From contig CAYRSC010000002.1 in the NCBI GenBank assembly GCA_964427155.1, positions 51,565-115,564 on the forward strand: a DNA stretch of 64,000 bases, written 5' to 3'. This DNA is from Desulfothermus sp964427155. GTDB lineage: Bacteria > Desulfobacterota > Desulfovibrionia > Desulfovibrionales > Desulfothermaceae. Both the position numbers and the translations under genes were made by a program. Shown one piece after another: positions 35,317 to 44,459 of this stretch. Position 1 is the stretch's first letter; every line of letters begins with the position of its first letter. Below the pieces are notes generated by a model. The model saw only the letters and a list, made by a program, of their open reading frames with translations. It searched no databases and was not told the origin of the DNA.

Positions 35317-36783
35317 ATGGAACAGATATACTCTATTAGACCGTTGATTGCAGTGTTGATATCTCTGGTGGTGGTTCCCATTATTATTGCCAGCGGGAAC
35401 AGGCCAAATTGGAGGGAGGCGTGGACATTTCTCGCGGGCATTATCAAGTTTGGGATCGTGGCCTCAATGGTATCAGGGGTTTTAAAGGGTCATATATACT
35501 ATTGTAGGCTTGTAAAGATCGCACCAGGGTTATCCATTGGCTTTAGGGTAGATGGATTGGGACTCACCTTTGCGCTGGTGGCCTCTTTTCTTTGGATAGT
35601 CACCTCCCTCTATTCCATTGGATATATGAGAGGTCTTGACGAACACAGTCAGACAAGGTTTTTTAGTTTTTTTGCAGTTGCCCTCTCCTCCACTATTGGA
35701 GTGGCGTTTGCTTCAAATCTATTGACCATGTATCTATTTTATGAATTATTATCTCTTTCCACCTATCCCCTGGTTACACACCATCAGGATGAAGAGGCAA
35801 AGATCTCTGGGAGGAAATATCTTACATATATCCTCTCCACCTCTATTGGCCTTGTCCTTCCTGCAATGATAGTATGCTATCATATTGCAGGGACCCTGGA
35901 CTTTACCCATGGAGGATTTCTGGCAGGGAAGGCTTCCCCTCTGCTTCTCTCCATCTTGCTGTTGATGTTTGTCTTTGGTTTTGCAAAGGCCGCTATTATG
36001 CCCCTTCATTCGTGGTTGCCTGCGGCCATGGTGGCACCTACCCCTGTGAGTGCCCTTCTCCATGCAGTGGCAGTGGTGAAGGTGGGTGTCTTTAGTATCA
36101 TAAGGATATTTACAGGAGTTTATGGGGTATCTCTTATAAAAGCGCTCCATATGGGTACAGTTATAGCTTATATATGTGCCATTACCATTGTAGTTGGTTC
36201 TCTCATCGCAATGTCTCAGGATGAATTAAAGCGGCGACTTGCCTTTTCTACCATAAGTCAGCTTTCTTATATTGTGCTTGGAATATCTCTCCTTACTCCA
36301 CGTGGTATGATTGGTGGTATAATTCATATTGTAATGCATGCCTTTGGCAAGATAACCTTATTTTTTGGGGCAGGTGCTATATTTGTGGCAACAGGAAAAA
36401 AGTATATTAGTGAACTGGATGGACTGGGTAAAAAGATGCCTCTTACCTTCCTTGCCTTTTTTATTGGAGCATTAAGTGTCATTGGCCTGCCACCCACGGG
36501 GGGTTTTTATAGTAAGTGGTATTTGGTACTTGGATGTGTGGATGCCCATCAGATAGGGCTTTTGATAGTGCTTCTTTTAAGTTCTTTTCTCAATGCAGTA
36601 TATTTTTTACCCATTGTTTTTAGAGCATTTTTTGGATCCCCCTCTGACCATGAAGAAATAGGTGTAAGAGAAGCCCCAAAGTGTTGTGTGATTCCTATGA
36701 TAGTAACTTCGGTGATTTCTATTCTGCTCTTCTTTTATCAAGGGGTTTTTTATAGACTTATATCTATTGGATTGAAATTTTAA
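35317..36783 (+). CDS. Mrp/Mnh-type antiporter subunit D (second copy)
   Basis: A second NuoL/M/N-type antiporter subunit, about 488 residues. Key segments are YLFYELLSLSTYPLVTHHQD, GFAKAAIMPLHSWLPAAMVA and PTPVSALLHAVAVVKVGVFS, all with conserved charged residues. I prefer the ATG at 35317; a TTG at 35308 would overlap the previous gene. It is clearly a paralogue of, not identical to, the first D subunit and adds a further proton or sodium path. Confidence 0.88.
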   Translation: MEQIYSIRPLIAVLISLVVVPIIIASGNRPNWREAWTFLAGIIKFGIVASMVSGVLKGHIYYCRLVKIAPGLSIGFRVDGLGLTFALVASFLWIVTSLYSIGYMRGLDEHSQTRFFSFFAVALSSTIGVAFASNLLTMYLFYELLSLSTYPLVTHHQDEEAKISGRKYLTYILSTSIGLVLPAMIVCYHIAGTLDFTHGGFLAGKASPLLLSILLLMFVFGFAKAAIMPLHSWLPAAMVAPTPVSALLHAVAVVKVGVFSIIRIFTGVYGVSLIKALHMGTVIAYICAITIVVGSLIAMSQDELKRRLAFSTISQLSYIVLGISLLTPRGMIGGIIHIVMHAFGKITLFFGAGAIFVATGKKYISELDGLGKKMPLTFLAFFIGALSVIGLPPTGGFYSKWYLVLGCVDAHQIGLLIVLLLSSFLNAVYFLPIVFRAFFGSPSDHEEIGVREAPKCCVIPMIVTSVISILLFFYQGVFYRLISIGLKF

Positions 36784-36801
36784 GAAGGGGTAATTGGAGA
36801 T

Positions 36802-37065
36802 ATGAATAAAAGGGATTTTCTGGAACGGCCAGAGACCATCAGGTTATTGTGGAGATTATTATATATTACCTGTGGCCTCACTGTAGTGGCTGAACTTTTT
36901 GTCCACAGACATGGTCTCTTTGGTTTTGATGGTTTTTTTGGATTTTATGCCATCCTGGGCTTTTTTTCATGTTTGGCCCTTATTCTTATAGCAAAATTGG
37001 GAGGCTTATTTTTAAAGAGGAGTCCTGATTACTGGGACAGGGATGAGGAAGGAAGACAAGGATAA
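36802..37065 (+). CDS. Small two-helix membrane protein in the antiporter operon
   Basis: An 87-residue protein with two predicted transmembrane helices (LLYITCGLTVVAELFVHRHG; FFGFYAILGFFSCLALILIA) and a charged C-terminal tail ending DYWDRDEEGRQG. I do not recognise a named family. Its place between two D-type subunits suggests it is a structural subunit of the same complex. GGAG just upstream of the ATG supports translation. Confidence 0.75.
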   Translation: MNKRDFLERPETIRLLWRLLYITCGLTVVAELFVHRHGLFGFDGFFGFYAILGFFSCLALILIAKLGGLFLKRSPDYWDRDEEGRQG

Positions 37066-37107
37066 CTTTTTAGTTAACCTAAACTAAATAAATTATAAGG
37101 AATGGTT

Positions 37108-38868
37108 ATGAATTATATCCCTCCTGCATGGATATTATTTGTGGGAGCACTTTTGATTCCCCTTTTGCTTCCAAAGGCGAGGAACTGGATTGTAATTGTG
37201 TTTCCTGCGATTGCCTTTTTCTATATTCTGCATATGCATCCAGGGGAATACTGGAAGGTCTCTTTCTTTGGTTTTCACCTTACCCTGTTGAGGGTGGATA
37301 AGCTGGCAAAGATATTTGGATACATCTTTACCATATATGGATTTTCTACAGGGATATATAGTTACTATCTAAAGGATATGAGACAACAACTAGCCTCCCT
37401 TATCTATATGGGAGGGGCCCTGGGGGTGGTCTTTGCTGGCGATATTATTACCCTATATTTTTACTGGGAGATCATGGCCATAGCCTCTGTGATAATTATC
37501 CTCGCACGGGAAACCAAAAAGGCACTGGGCGCTGGGTATAGATATGTGCTTGTCCATATATTTGGAGGGCTGTGTTTACTTGCTGGAATGGTGCTTTATA
37601 TTAAACATACAGGCTCTATTGCTTTTAATTCTTTTACCCTTCACAGTATTTCCACCTATCTTATCCTACTGGGGATACTGGTAAATGCTGCAGCACCCCC
37701 CATGTCTGCCTGGCTTCCAGATGCCTATCCTGAGGCATCTCCCGCAGGAAGTGTGGTATTAAGTGCCTATACCACCAAGACAGCGGTATATACCCTTTTA
37801 AGGGGTTTTCCAGGATGGGAGATACTTATTTATATAGGATGTTTCATGAGCATCTATGGTATTTTTTATGCATTACTGGAAAACGATATGAGGCGAATCC
37901 TTGCCTATTCCATCATCAATCAGGTGGGATTTATGATTACAGGGGCAGGAATTGGTACGGCCATGGCATTAAATGGTGCAGCTGCCCACGCCTTTGCTCA
38001 TATTATATATAAGGGTCTCTTATTCATGTCTGCTGGTGCCGTTCTCTATATGACAGGTAAGAGCAAGTGTACGGAACTGGGAGGACTCTATAAGACCATG
38101 CCACTTACCCTTTTATTTGGCTGTATTGGGGCCTTATCTATTTCTGCCTTTCCCTTGACCAGTGGATTTACCACCAAGTCTATGATAATAGAGAGTTCAG
38201 TACATCAGCACCTCATATGGGCATGGTTTATCTTGGAGGTGGCATCTGCCGGGGTCTTTTTACATGCAGGGATTAAGTTTCCATATTTTGTGTTTTTTGC
38301 AAAGGATAGTGGCCTTAGACCTGGAGAAACTAATAAGTCTATGCTCCTGGCAATGGGTATCCTCTCTTTTCTATGTATCTTTTTGGGGATCTATCCAAAG
38401 CCCTTATATCACATACTTCCCTATAAGATGGAGTCCTATCATGCCTATACTTCAATCCACGTGATTACCCAACTACAACTCCTTATGTTCTCTGCCCTGG
38501 TATTTTTCCTCTTTTTACCCCTTCTCAAGAGAACCGATACTATCTCCCTAGATACTGATTGGTTTTACAGAAAGGGAGGGAGATTATTATATGCATTTTT
38601 TGATTGGGCCTTAAATGGAATAAATACAGTGGTAGATAGATTTGTAATGGGGCTAGTGAAGACCCTTGCATCCTTTTTCTCAGATTTTGTTGCTAATGTG
38701 GCCTTGTTTTTATTTGTAAATTTATGGTTGTTAAAGGGAGTTTCCGGAAAGAAATTGGAGATCAAAAAGGAAACGCTCTATTACGACATAAAAGAAGATT
38801 CTATCCCTGTGGGTATAGGGGCAGCGATATCAGGCCTATTTTTGGCCCTGCTTTTTCTATTGAGATAA
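37108..38868 (+). CDS. Mrp/Mnh-type antiporter subunit D (third, longer copy)
   Basis: A third antiporter-like subunit, 586 residues, longer than the others because of extra C-terminal helices. It has ITLYFYWEIMAIASVIIILA (conserved Glu), then NAAAPPMSAWLPDAYPEASP and SVVLSAYTTKTAVYTLL. The first conserved Lys of the KxxxxPLHxWLP motif is missing, while the later Lys is kept. ATG at 37108 is better spaced from AAGGA than ATG 37102. It may take the place of the MrpA antiporter domain. A 7-bp inverted repeat TTTAGTT/AACTAAA (37069-37088) lies in its leader. Confidence 0.86.
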   Translation: MNYIPPAWILFVGALLIPLLLPKARNWIVIVFPAIAFFYILHMHPGEYWKVSFFGFHLTLLRVDKLAKIFGYIFTIYGFSTGIYSYYLKDMRQQLASLIYMGGALGVVFAGDIITLYFYWEIMAIASVIIILARETKKALGAGYRYVLVHIFGGLCLLAGMVLYIKHTGSIAFNSFTLHSISTYLILLGILVNAAAPPMSAWLPDAYPEASPAGSVVLSAYTTKTAVYTLLRGFPGWEILIYIGCFMSIYGIFYALLENDMRRILAYSIINQVGFMITGAGIGTAMALNGAAAHAFAHIIYKGLLFMSAGAVLYMTGKSKCTELGGLYKTMPLTLLFGCIGALSISAFPLTSGFTTKSMIIESSVHQHLIWAWFILEVASAGVFLHAGIKFPYFVFFAKDSGLRPGETNKSMLLAMGILSFLCIFLGIYPKPLYHILPYKMESYHAYTSIHVITQLQLLMFSALVFFLFLPLLKRTDTISLDTDWFYRKGGRLLYAFFDWALNGINTVVDRFVMGLVKTLASFFSDFVANVALFLFVNLWLLKGVSGKKLEIKKETLYYDIKEDSIPVGIGAAISGLFLALLFLLR

Positions 38869-38884
38869 CAGGTGGAGTAGAAAT

Positions 38885-39388
38885 ATGGTGAATATAGAAG
38901 AGCTGAAGAGGATAGAGAACCTCAAGGTCTTTATAGAGGAAGACCTTCAGAGGATTGGAAAGATTGGGCAGCTTCATATATTTAGTAAGGGAACCAAGAT
39001 ATTTACACAGGATACTAGAATAAATAATATTTACATCATGATAAGTGGAGATATTTCTATTACCCGTGAGGTAAATAAGGATGTAACCATTATTATGGAT
39101 AAATTGAGACCAGGTACCTTTTTTGGAATATCTTCTCTCGTTGGTATTAAGACCTTTAATAATGCGGTATGCAATAGTCCTTCAGAGGTATTGGCGCTTC
39201 CTGTGGATAGTCTGAGGCAATATTTTGAAGAGGTCCCTGGATTTGGAAGTAGATTTATCTATGAGTTATTAAAGTTTTATCATAGAATAATAAAGAATAG
39301 GACCCTAAACATTATAAAGGCCATGGAATCCCATTTGGAGGATATGGGCGAGTTGCCTGAACTGTCTTTTCTGGCATATTCTGGTTAA
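38885..39388 (+). CDS. Single-domain cNMP-binding-fold protein (first of two)
   Basis: A 167-residue protein with a cyclic-nucleotide-binding (Crp N-terminal) beta-roll at about residues 10-130 (FSKGTKIFTQDTRINNIYIM; ISGDISITREV; RPGTFFGISSLVG), then helices. There is no helix-turn-helix. The usual ligand loop FGE...RxA reads FGISSLVGIKTFNNAVC here, lacking the Glu and Arg that hold the phosphate of cAMP. It may sense another ligand or act only by protein contact. It follows the antiporter operon by 16 bases, suggesting co-expression. Confidence 0.82.
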   Translation: MVNIEELKRIENLKVFIEEDLQRIGKIGQLHIFSKGTKIFTQDTRINNIYIMISGDISITREVNKDVTIIMDKLRPGTFFGISSLVGIKTFNNAVCNSPSEVLALPVDSLRQYFEEVPGFGSRFIYELLKFYHRIIKNRTLNIIKAMESHLEDMGELPELSFLAYSG

Positions 39389-39410
39389 TAAAGTTAATGG
39401 AGCCTAATTT

Positions 39411-39887
39411 ATGAAGGATATGGAATTGTTTACACAACTTCCTTTTTTTCAGGGACTTGAGAGTAACTATGTGGATAAGGTAAAGGAGGTGGCCCAGATT
39501 CGGGAGTATAGAGAAGGGGAGGTAATATTTGATTATGATGTGGAGATTGATACCTTGTATATTCTCTCTAAGGGAAAAGTAAGGTTTGTGGTACCTATAA
39601 AGGAGAGGGAGCTTAAAATATATGAAGCCAATGGAGGAGATATCTTTGGTCTATCCTCTATTTTACCCCCTGGCTACAAGACCACCTTTAAGGCAGTAAG
39701 TGATGGTTGTAGTCTTCTGGAACTCAAGATGCAGGAGATAGAGCCATATTTTGCCAGTGATGAAAGATTTAGATATAGTTTTTATTTTAATATATTGGGA
39801 CTTTTTACCCGCAAAAAAGATAGAGAAAATCACCTCTTGGTCAAAAGCCTGCTAAATCTTCCTCCCATTAGGGACCATATAGGGTGA
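39411..39887 (+). CDS. Single-domain cNMP-binding-fold protein (second of two)
   Basis: A 158-residue paralogue in fold of the preceding protein, also without a DNA-binding domain. The beta-roll is at about residues 8-120 (FTQLPFFQGLESNYVDKVKE; YREGEVIFDYDVEIDTLYIL; GGDIFGLSSILPPGYKTTFK). The ligand loop again lacks the canonical Glu (FGL) and the Arg (GYKTTFKA). The pair may form a heteromer that senses a signal for the antiporter, which is an inference from position only. Confidence 0.82.
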   Translation: MKDMELFTQLPFFQGLESNYVDKVKEVAQIREYREGEVIFDYDVEIDTLYILSKGKVRFVVPIKERELKIYEANGGDIFGLSSILPPGYKTTFKAVSDGCSLLELKMQEIEPYFASDERFRYSFYFNILGLFTRKKDRENHLLVKSLLNLPPIRDHIG

Positions 39888-39902
39888 AGAGGGTGCAATA
39901 CT

Positions 39903-39937
39903 CCCTTATTCTTGTGTAATGACAAGGGCATTTTTTT
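39903..39937 (+). terminator. Possible terminator after the antiporter operon
   Basis: CTTGT (39911-39915) can pair with ACAAG (39922-39926), or CCCTT with AAGGG, followed by a run of seven T residues (39931-39937). It sits in the convergent gap to the acyl-CoA ligase gene. The stem is short, so the call is tentative. Confidence 0.4.
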
Positions 39938-40050
39938 AGTGAAGTTCTCTTTTGTTGCAGGTTTTATCTTTCCTTTTTTTTCTAAACCAGCAATATCCCC
40001 CTAGAGGGAATAGGTATGCTCAATTGTATTTGAGACAGAAAAGCCAGGCG

Positions 40051-41637
40051 TTACTTATCACTGGAGTATCTCTTTCTAAGGACCTTTTTATCTAACTTCC
40101 CCGCACTAGTTATAGGGAAGGTATCTACAAAAATAAACTTGTCTGGTATCCAGAATTTGGCCAGAGAGCCTTCTTTTACTTTTGAGAGCAAAAAATCCTT
40201 TATCTCCTTTTCACAGAGGCCTTGAGAATTTTCCTTTACCTTTATAATAGCTAATGGCCTTTCTCCCCATTGTTTGTCTTTCATGGGAATTACAGCCACC
40301 ATCTCTACAAGGGGATGTTCAGATATAAGCGCCTCTAGCGCTCCAGTGGGAATCCATTCTCCTCCACTTTTTATGGCATCTTTCACTCTATCTGCTACAT
40401 ATAAAAGGCCATTAGGATAATATATCCCAATGTCTCCTGTTTTAAACCATCCATCTATATAAGCCTCTTTTGTTTTTTCCTCATCCTTATAGTATCCCTC
40501 AGGGAGCCAGGGACTTCTTACCCATATTTCTCCGAGTGTTTTGCCATCGCGAGGAACCTCTCTACCCATCTCATCCCTTAGAGATACATCTACCATGGGT
40601 ATAGGCCTCATACCCACCCTTAGCCATTCTAGGGCCTCTTTACTATGCAGCTCCACATTTTCTGGGATAACAGATATAGCTGTTCCCAATTGATCCGATC
40701 CCCCATATATAAGACTATAGTGGATTCCTGCTTGGGTTGCGGCTCTTGCAACTCCAGAGATAAAAGGACTGCCTCCTGTAAGGACCTTTACGTCTTTAAA
40801 CCCCTTTTCTTGCAGGAGCATATGGAGTTGAGTTGGCACCATATTCAGCCACGAGACGTTGTGTTTTTTTATAAGCCTTACCTGCATGGAGGGAGTAGAG
40901 GCCCCTGCAAGGACCACTTTAGCACCAATATATATAGGAAAGAAGGCCATTCCCCAAGCATGAATATGAAAAAAAGGAATAAGGGGCATAAAGACATCTC
41001 TGCTGGATACCCTTGCCCCTCCCTTATGAAGGGCCAGGTGATGAAAGAGTTGAAGTGTGCCTAGAATGATTTCCTTATGTTTATATCTTATTCCTTTTGG
41101 CTTACCAGTGGTTCCCGTAGTATAAAAGATAGAGTATATATCCCCCTCTGATACCTTTGAAGCAGATGGAGGTTCTATCTCCTTCCCTTCCTCAATGAGG
41201 TTTTCATAACTGAGTAGGTTAATATTTTCTGTTTTTGGAATCTCATTGTTGTCATTCATTATTACCCAATTAGGGAATTCTTTTAATATGGGCCTTACCT
41301 CTTCTAAAAATCTCTCTGAGAAAAATATCCATTTATCTTCAGCATGCCTCATGGTATAGAGTAACTGTTGCAGGGGAAGTCTAAAATTTATGGTATGTAT
41401 TATGGCGCCTAGCATGGAGAGGGCGTAGTGTAGCTCCAAAAAACGATGAGTGTTTACATCCAAAACACCAATAACCTCTCCTTGTTTTACCCCATGTTGG
41501 TGAAGACTATATGCAAGGCGTATTACTCTGGAATAAAATTTTTCAAAAGTATAGCTATTTCCTTCCGAGATTATTTCTTGACCAGGAGAGATCCTTATAC
41601 TCCTATCTAATATCTGGTGCACCACATATTCCCTCAT
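40051..41637 (-). CDS. AMP-forming acyl-CoA synthetase family protein
   Basis: A 528-residue adenylate-forming enzyme, probably a fatty-acid or aromatic/medium-chain acid CoA ligase. Motifs: YTTGTTGKPKGIRYKHKEI (P-loop-like), FFHIHAWGMAFFPIYIGAK, SLIYGGSDQLG, DGWFKTGDIGIYYPNGLLYV and ADRVKDAIKSGGEWI, plus the C-terminal Lys in SAGKLDKKVLRKR. Substrate cannot be read from sequence. No fatty-acid oxidation genes are adjacent. AAGGAGGGG precedes the ATG. Confidence 0.9.
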   Translation of the reverse strand: MREYVVHQILDRSIRISPGQEIISEGNSYTFEKFYSRVIRLAYSLHQHGVKQGEVIGVLDVNTHRFLELHYALSMLGAIIHTINFRLPLQQLLYTMRHAEDKWIFFSERFLEEVRPILKEFPNWVIMNDNNEIPKTENINLLSYENLIEEGKEIEPPSASKVSEGDIYSIFYTTGTTGKPKGIRYKHKEIILGTLQLFHHLALHKGGARVSSRDVFMPLIPFFHIHAWGMAFFPIYIGAKVVLAGASTPSMQVRLIKKHNVSWLNMVPTQLHMLLQEKGFKDVKVLTGGSPFISGVARAATQAGIHYSLIYGGSDQLGTAISVIPENVELHSKEALEWLRVGMRPIPMVDVSLRDEMGREVPRDGKTLGEIWVRSPWLPEGYYKDEEKTKEAYIDGWFKTGDIGIYYPNGLLYVADRVKDAIKSGGEWIPTGALEALISEHPLVEMVAVIPMKDKQWGERPLAIIKVKENSQGLCEKEIKDFLLSKVKEGSLAKFWIPDKFIFVDTFPITSAGKLDKKVLRKRYSSDK

Positions 41638-41692
41638 TTTCCCCTCCTTTTTTTATGATTGAAGCCTCCAGCAGGCCTTTTCCTTTCTTTTC

Positions 41693-42556
41693 TTATAAGG
41701 AAGAAAATAGAAACTCTCTAAGGGCCATTATCCATGGGCGGGGACGGTGTCCTGTCATCTGGGTGAATTTGGAGGTATCCAATACCCCATAAGGGGGTCT
41801 TTTTGCCCGTTGACGGTAGAGTAGAGAAGTAATGGGTTGGACCTTGCAATGTCGTCCCAGGATGTTAAGGGTTTCTGTGGCAAGTTCACACCAGGTGGCC
41901 TCTCCATTGTTACATACATGGAATATTCCTGTAGAGTTATGGGAGAGAAGAAGGTGGGTATATAGGGCAAGGTCCAAGGTATATGTTGGAGAGCCCACCT
42001 GGTCGTGAATTGCAGAAAGGACCTTCTTTTCTCTGGATGTTTCTATAACGTGCTGTACGAAGTTTGGTCTCCATGGCCCAAATAACCAGGAGGTCCTTAT
42101 TATCAAAAAGCGTTTTAGTCCTCCTTTCAGGATGACCCTCTCCCCTTCCAATTTTGTTTTTCCATAGAAACCCAGGGGTGAGGGAGTGTCCTCTTCTACA
42201 TAGGGGGAATTCTTTTTTCCATCAAAGATTAAAGATGAGCTAAAGTGTACCAGATGGCTATTTATTGGCACAAGATATTCCACCAATCGTTCCACCAATA
42301 CCACATTTAACTCCCTTGCCTTATCCCTTGAGGTCTCTGCATTATCTACCAGATTGTAGGAGATAGAATTTATTACAATGTCTGGGCGATGAAAGAGGAG
42401 AAATTCTTTTAGGCGGGGGAAGTCCAGGACATCAAAATCTTCCTTTCCATGAATAATGATTTCATAACAGGATTTTTGTTTAAAGATGTGGGAGAGGGCC
42501 ATCCCCAATAGCCCTCTTTTTCCCCCTAGGATTATGACTTTTGGTCTAGATTTCAT
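41693..42556 (-). CDS. RmlD-like dTDP-4-dehydrorhamnose reductase family protein
   Basis: A 287-residue NAD(P)-dependent short-chain-type reductase. It has the nucleotide motif LGGKRGLLGMALSHIF, RPDIVINSISYNLVDNAETS, and the catalytic YGKTKLEGE (YxxxK). RmlD performs the last step in dTDP-L-rhamnose synthesis, but the other rml genes are not here, so a related sugar reductase is possible. It ends six bases into the gap after ppiD. Confidence 0.82.
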   Translation of the reverse strand: MKSRPKVIILGGKRGLLGMALSHIFKQKSCYEIIIHGKEDFDVLDFPRLKEFLLFHRPDIVINSISYNLVDNAETSRDKARELNVVLVERLVEYLVPINSHLVHFSSSLIFDGKKNSPYVEEDTPSPLGFYGKTKLEGERVILKGGLKRFLIIRTSWLFGPWRPNFVQHVIETSREKKVLSAIHDQVGSPTYTLDLALYTHLLLSHNSTGIFHVCNNGEATWCELATETLNILGRHCKVQPITSLLYRQRAKRPPYGVLDTSKFTQMTGHRPRPWIMALREFLFSSL

Positions 42557-42562
42557 ATAAAT

Positions 42563-44458
42563 TTAGTCCTGAAGAAGCTCTTTGTTTATGACCTCTATCT
42601 TTGCACGGGAACGGAGGTCTTTTAAAAATTCATTGAAAAGGATTTGCCTCTTTCGTTGAAGCAGGAGGGCCTCCCAGAATTTCTTTTGCTCCTTCCATTC
42701 CTTTTGAGAGAAGGGTTCTCTTTCTACCAGTTTTGCTATAATATATCTGTCCTTAAATCCATATACATCCGAGAGCCACTCCCCAGGGGTTGCAAAAAGA
42801 AGGGCATTTGCCAGGTCTGCATTGTGTCCCAATCCCGGGATATTCCCACTGCCCAGCCTGAAGACCTGGGTAAGGGTAAGCTCTGGAAGTGTGGAGCCCT
42901 TGGCCTTTGCCCCCTTTTTTATAGCGTCTAAAAACTCCTCAGCCTTTTTCTTTGCCAGTTCTCTAGCCTTTTTGGCCCTTAGTATTTCTTCTATCTGGGA
43001 CCTTACTTCCTTAAGGGGTCTTATCTTTGATGGGATGTCTTCTATCTTTTGCACCACTAGATATCCATCTGACACTACAATGGGATTTTCATATATCCCT
43101 CCCTGTTTCATGGCTATAATGGCATTAATGTCCTCTTTTTTTATGTGGAGTTGTTTCATAATCTCCTCCTTAGAGAGGAGAGGGGTAGAGAAGATGGGCA
43201 GGCCCAACTCCTTTGCCGTTAGCTTAAGATCATTGGAAGAAAATGCCCTGTCCAGCACCTTATCCAAATACTCTTCTATCTTTTCATTTGCCTTTTCCTT
43301 GGCCAGGATCTGTTTTATTTTAGACCTTACTTGGCTCAGGGGTGTTTCTCCTGCCTTTTTTATATCTTCCACTTTTATTAGGTGGTACCCAAAAGGCGTC
43401 CTTACAGGGCCAGATACCTCTCCCTTTTTAAGTGAAAAGGCCACCTTCTCAAATTCCTTTACTGTTTCTCCCTTCTTTATCCATCCAATGTCTCCTCCGC
43501 TAGAGGCACTGGGACCCTGGGAATATTTTTTTGCCAGGGTAGAGAAACTCACCCCGTGCTTTAATTCCTCTTTAATCCTTAATATCTCTTTTTTTGCCTT
43601 TCTCCATGCCTTTTTATCAGCTCCCTCCTTTACCCTAATAAGGATATGGCTCACCTTCCTCATTTCTGGATGAAAGAAATCTTTTTTATGACTCTTATAG
43701 TATTTTTCAATCTCTGCCTCTGAGACCCTCATAAGAGGGGCCAGGACATCTGTGGTTATTTTTAAGTATCTGAGTTTGAATTTCTCTGGTATCCTAAATT
43801 CTTCCTTATGACTGTTATAATAGGAGGAGATCTCCCCTTGAGATATCTTTGCCTTATCCATAAAATTTTTCACCATAAAAGAGACATAAGCTATTTTTCC
43901 TCTCATCATAACAAAGCTATACAGGTCCCTTACCTCCTTATCCATGATGGTCACTGCCTGGGTGACATCCTTCCTTAATTTCTGGATCCGCATGTCCTTT
44001 TCCATAAGGGTCTCAAATTCCAGAGGAGTCATATCGTTTGAGGAGAGTACAGCCCGGTATCTGGCGGGGTCAAATTTCTTGTTTTTATCCTGAAATATGG
44101 CCATGGAGGTAATATTCCTTCTAAGCTGTTGAGGCGTTATCATTATCCCCAGTTTATTTGCCTCCTGTATGAGGAGCCTTTGATTTACCAGTTGATTAAA
44201 TATCATCTGTTTAAGTCCCATTCGTCTTATGTCTTCTGCTGTGAGAGAGGGTCTATTCCTTAGGATCCTATCGTATTCCCTTTGATATACCTCTAAAAAT
44301 TCCTTGGAGGTTATCTCCTCTCCATTTACCTTTGCCAAAATGGCCCTTCTGCTCGCCCTGAATCCTCCTACTCCCCAAAAGACAAATACCAAGATAATAA
44401 CAGCAAAGAGTATTTTTACTGCCATGGAACGGGTGTTTCTTCTTATTCCATCTAACAT
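42563..44458 (-). CDS. PpiD/SurA-like periplasmic peptidyl-prolyl isomerase
   Basis: A 631-residue membrane-anchored foldase. An N-terminal helix (MAVKILFAVIILVFVFWGVG) anchors it in the inner membrane with the rest in the periplasm. A SurA-N-like chaperone region covers about residues 25-190. A parvulin domain lies at about 265-375 (VSHILIRVKEGADK; GDIGWIKKGETVKEFEKVAF; TPFGYHLIKVED). A second, degenerate parvulin-like region and helices follow. Architecture matches PpiD, which helps newly exported proteins fold. It starts one base after the aconitase stop. Confidence 0.9.
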   Translation of the reverse strand: MLDGIRRNTRSMAVKILFAVIILVFVFWGVGGFRASRRAILAKVNGEEITSKEFLEVYQREYDRILRNRPSLTAEDIRRMGLKQMIFNQLVNQRLLIQEANKLGIMITPQQLRRNITSMAIFQDKNKKFDPARYRAVLSSNDMTPLEFETLMEKDMRIQKLRKDVTQAVTIMDKEVRDLYSFVMMRGKIAYVSFMVKNFMDKAKISQGEISSYYNSHKEEFRIPEKFKLRYLKITTDVLAPLMRVSEAEIEKYYKSHKKDFFHPEMRKVSHILIRVKEGADKKAWRKAKKEILRIKEELKHGVSFSTLAKKYSQGPSASSGGDIGWIKKGETVKEFEKVAFSLKKGEVSGPVRTPFGYHLIKVEDIKKAGETPLSQVRSKIKQILAKEKANEKIEEYLDKVLDRAFSSNDLKLTAKELGLPIFSTPLLSKEEIMKQLHIKKEDINAIIAMKQGGIYENPIVVSDGYLVVQKIEDIPSKIRPLKEVRSQIEEILRAKKARELAKKKAEEFLDAIKKGAKAKGSTLPELTLTQVFRLGSGNIPGLGHNADLANALLFATPGEWLSDVYGFKDRYIIAKLVEREPFSQKEWKEQKKFWEALLLQRKRQILFNEFLKDLRSRAKIEVINKELLQD

Positions 44459-44459
44459 A

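Noticed and set aside
37069..37088. TTTAGTT/AACTAAA inverted repeat before the third D-type gene
   Set aside because: Short and AT-rich, inside an operon; recorded in the gene entry but not called as an operator.
42822..43673. 283-codon plus-strand frame
   Set aside because: It is antisense to the PpiD-like gene, with Ser/Phe-rich composition typical of a shadow frame.
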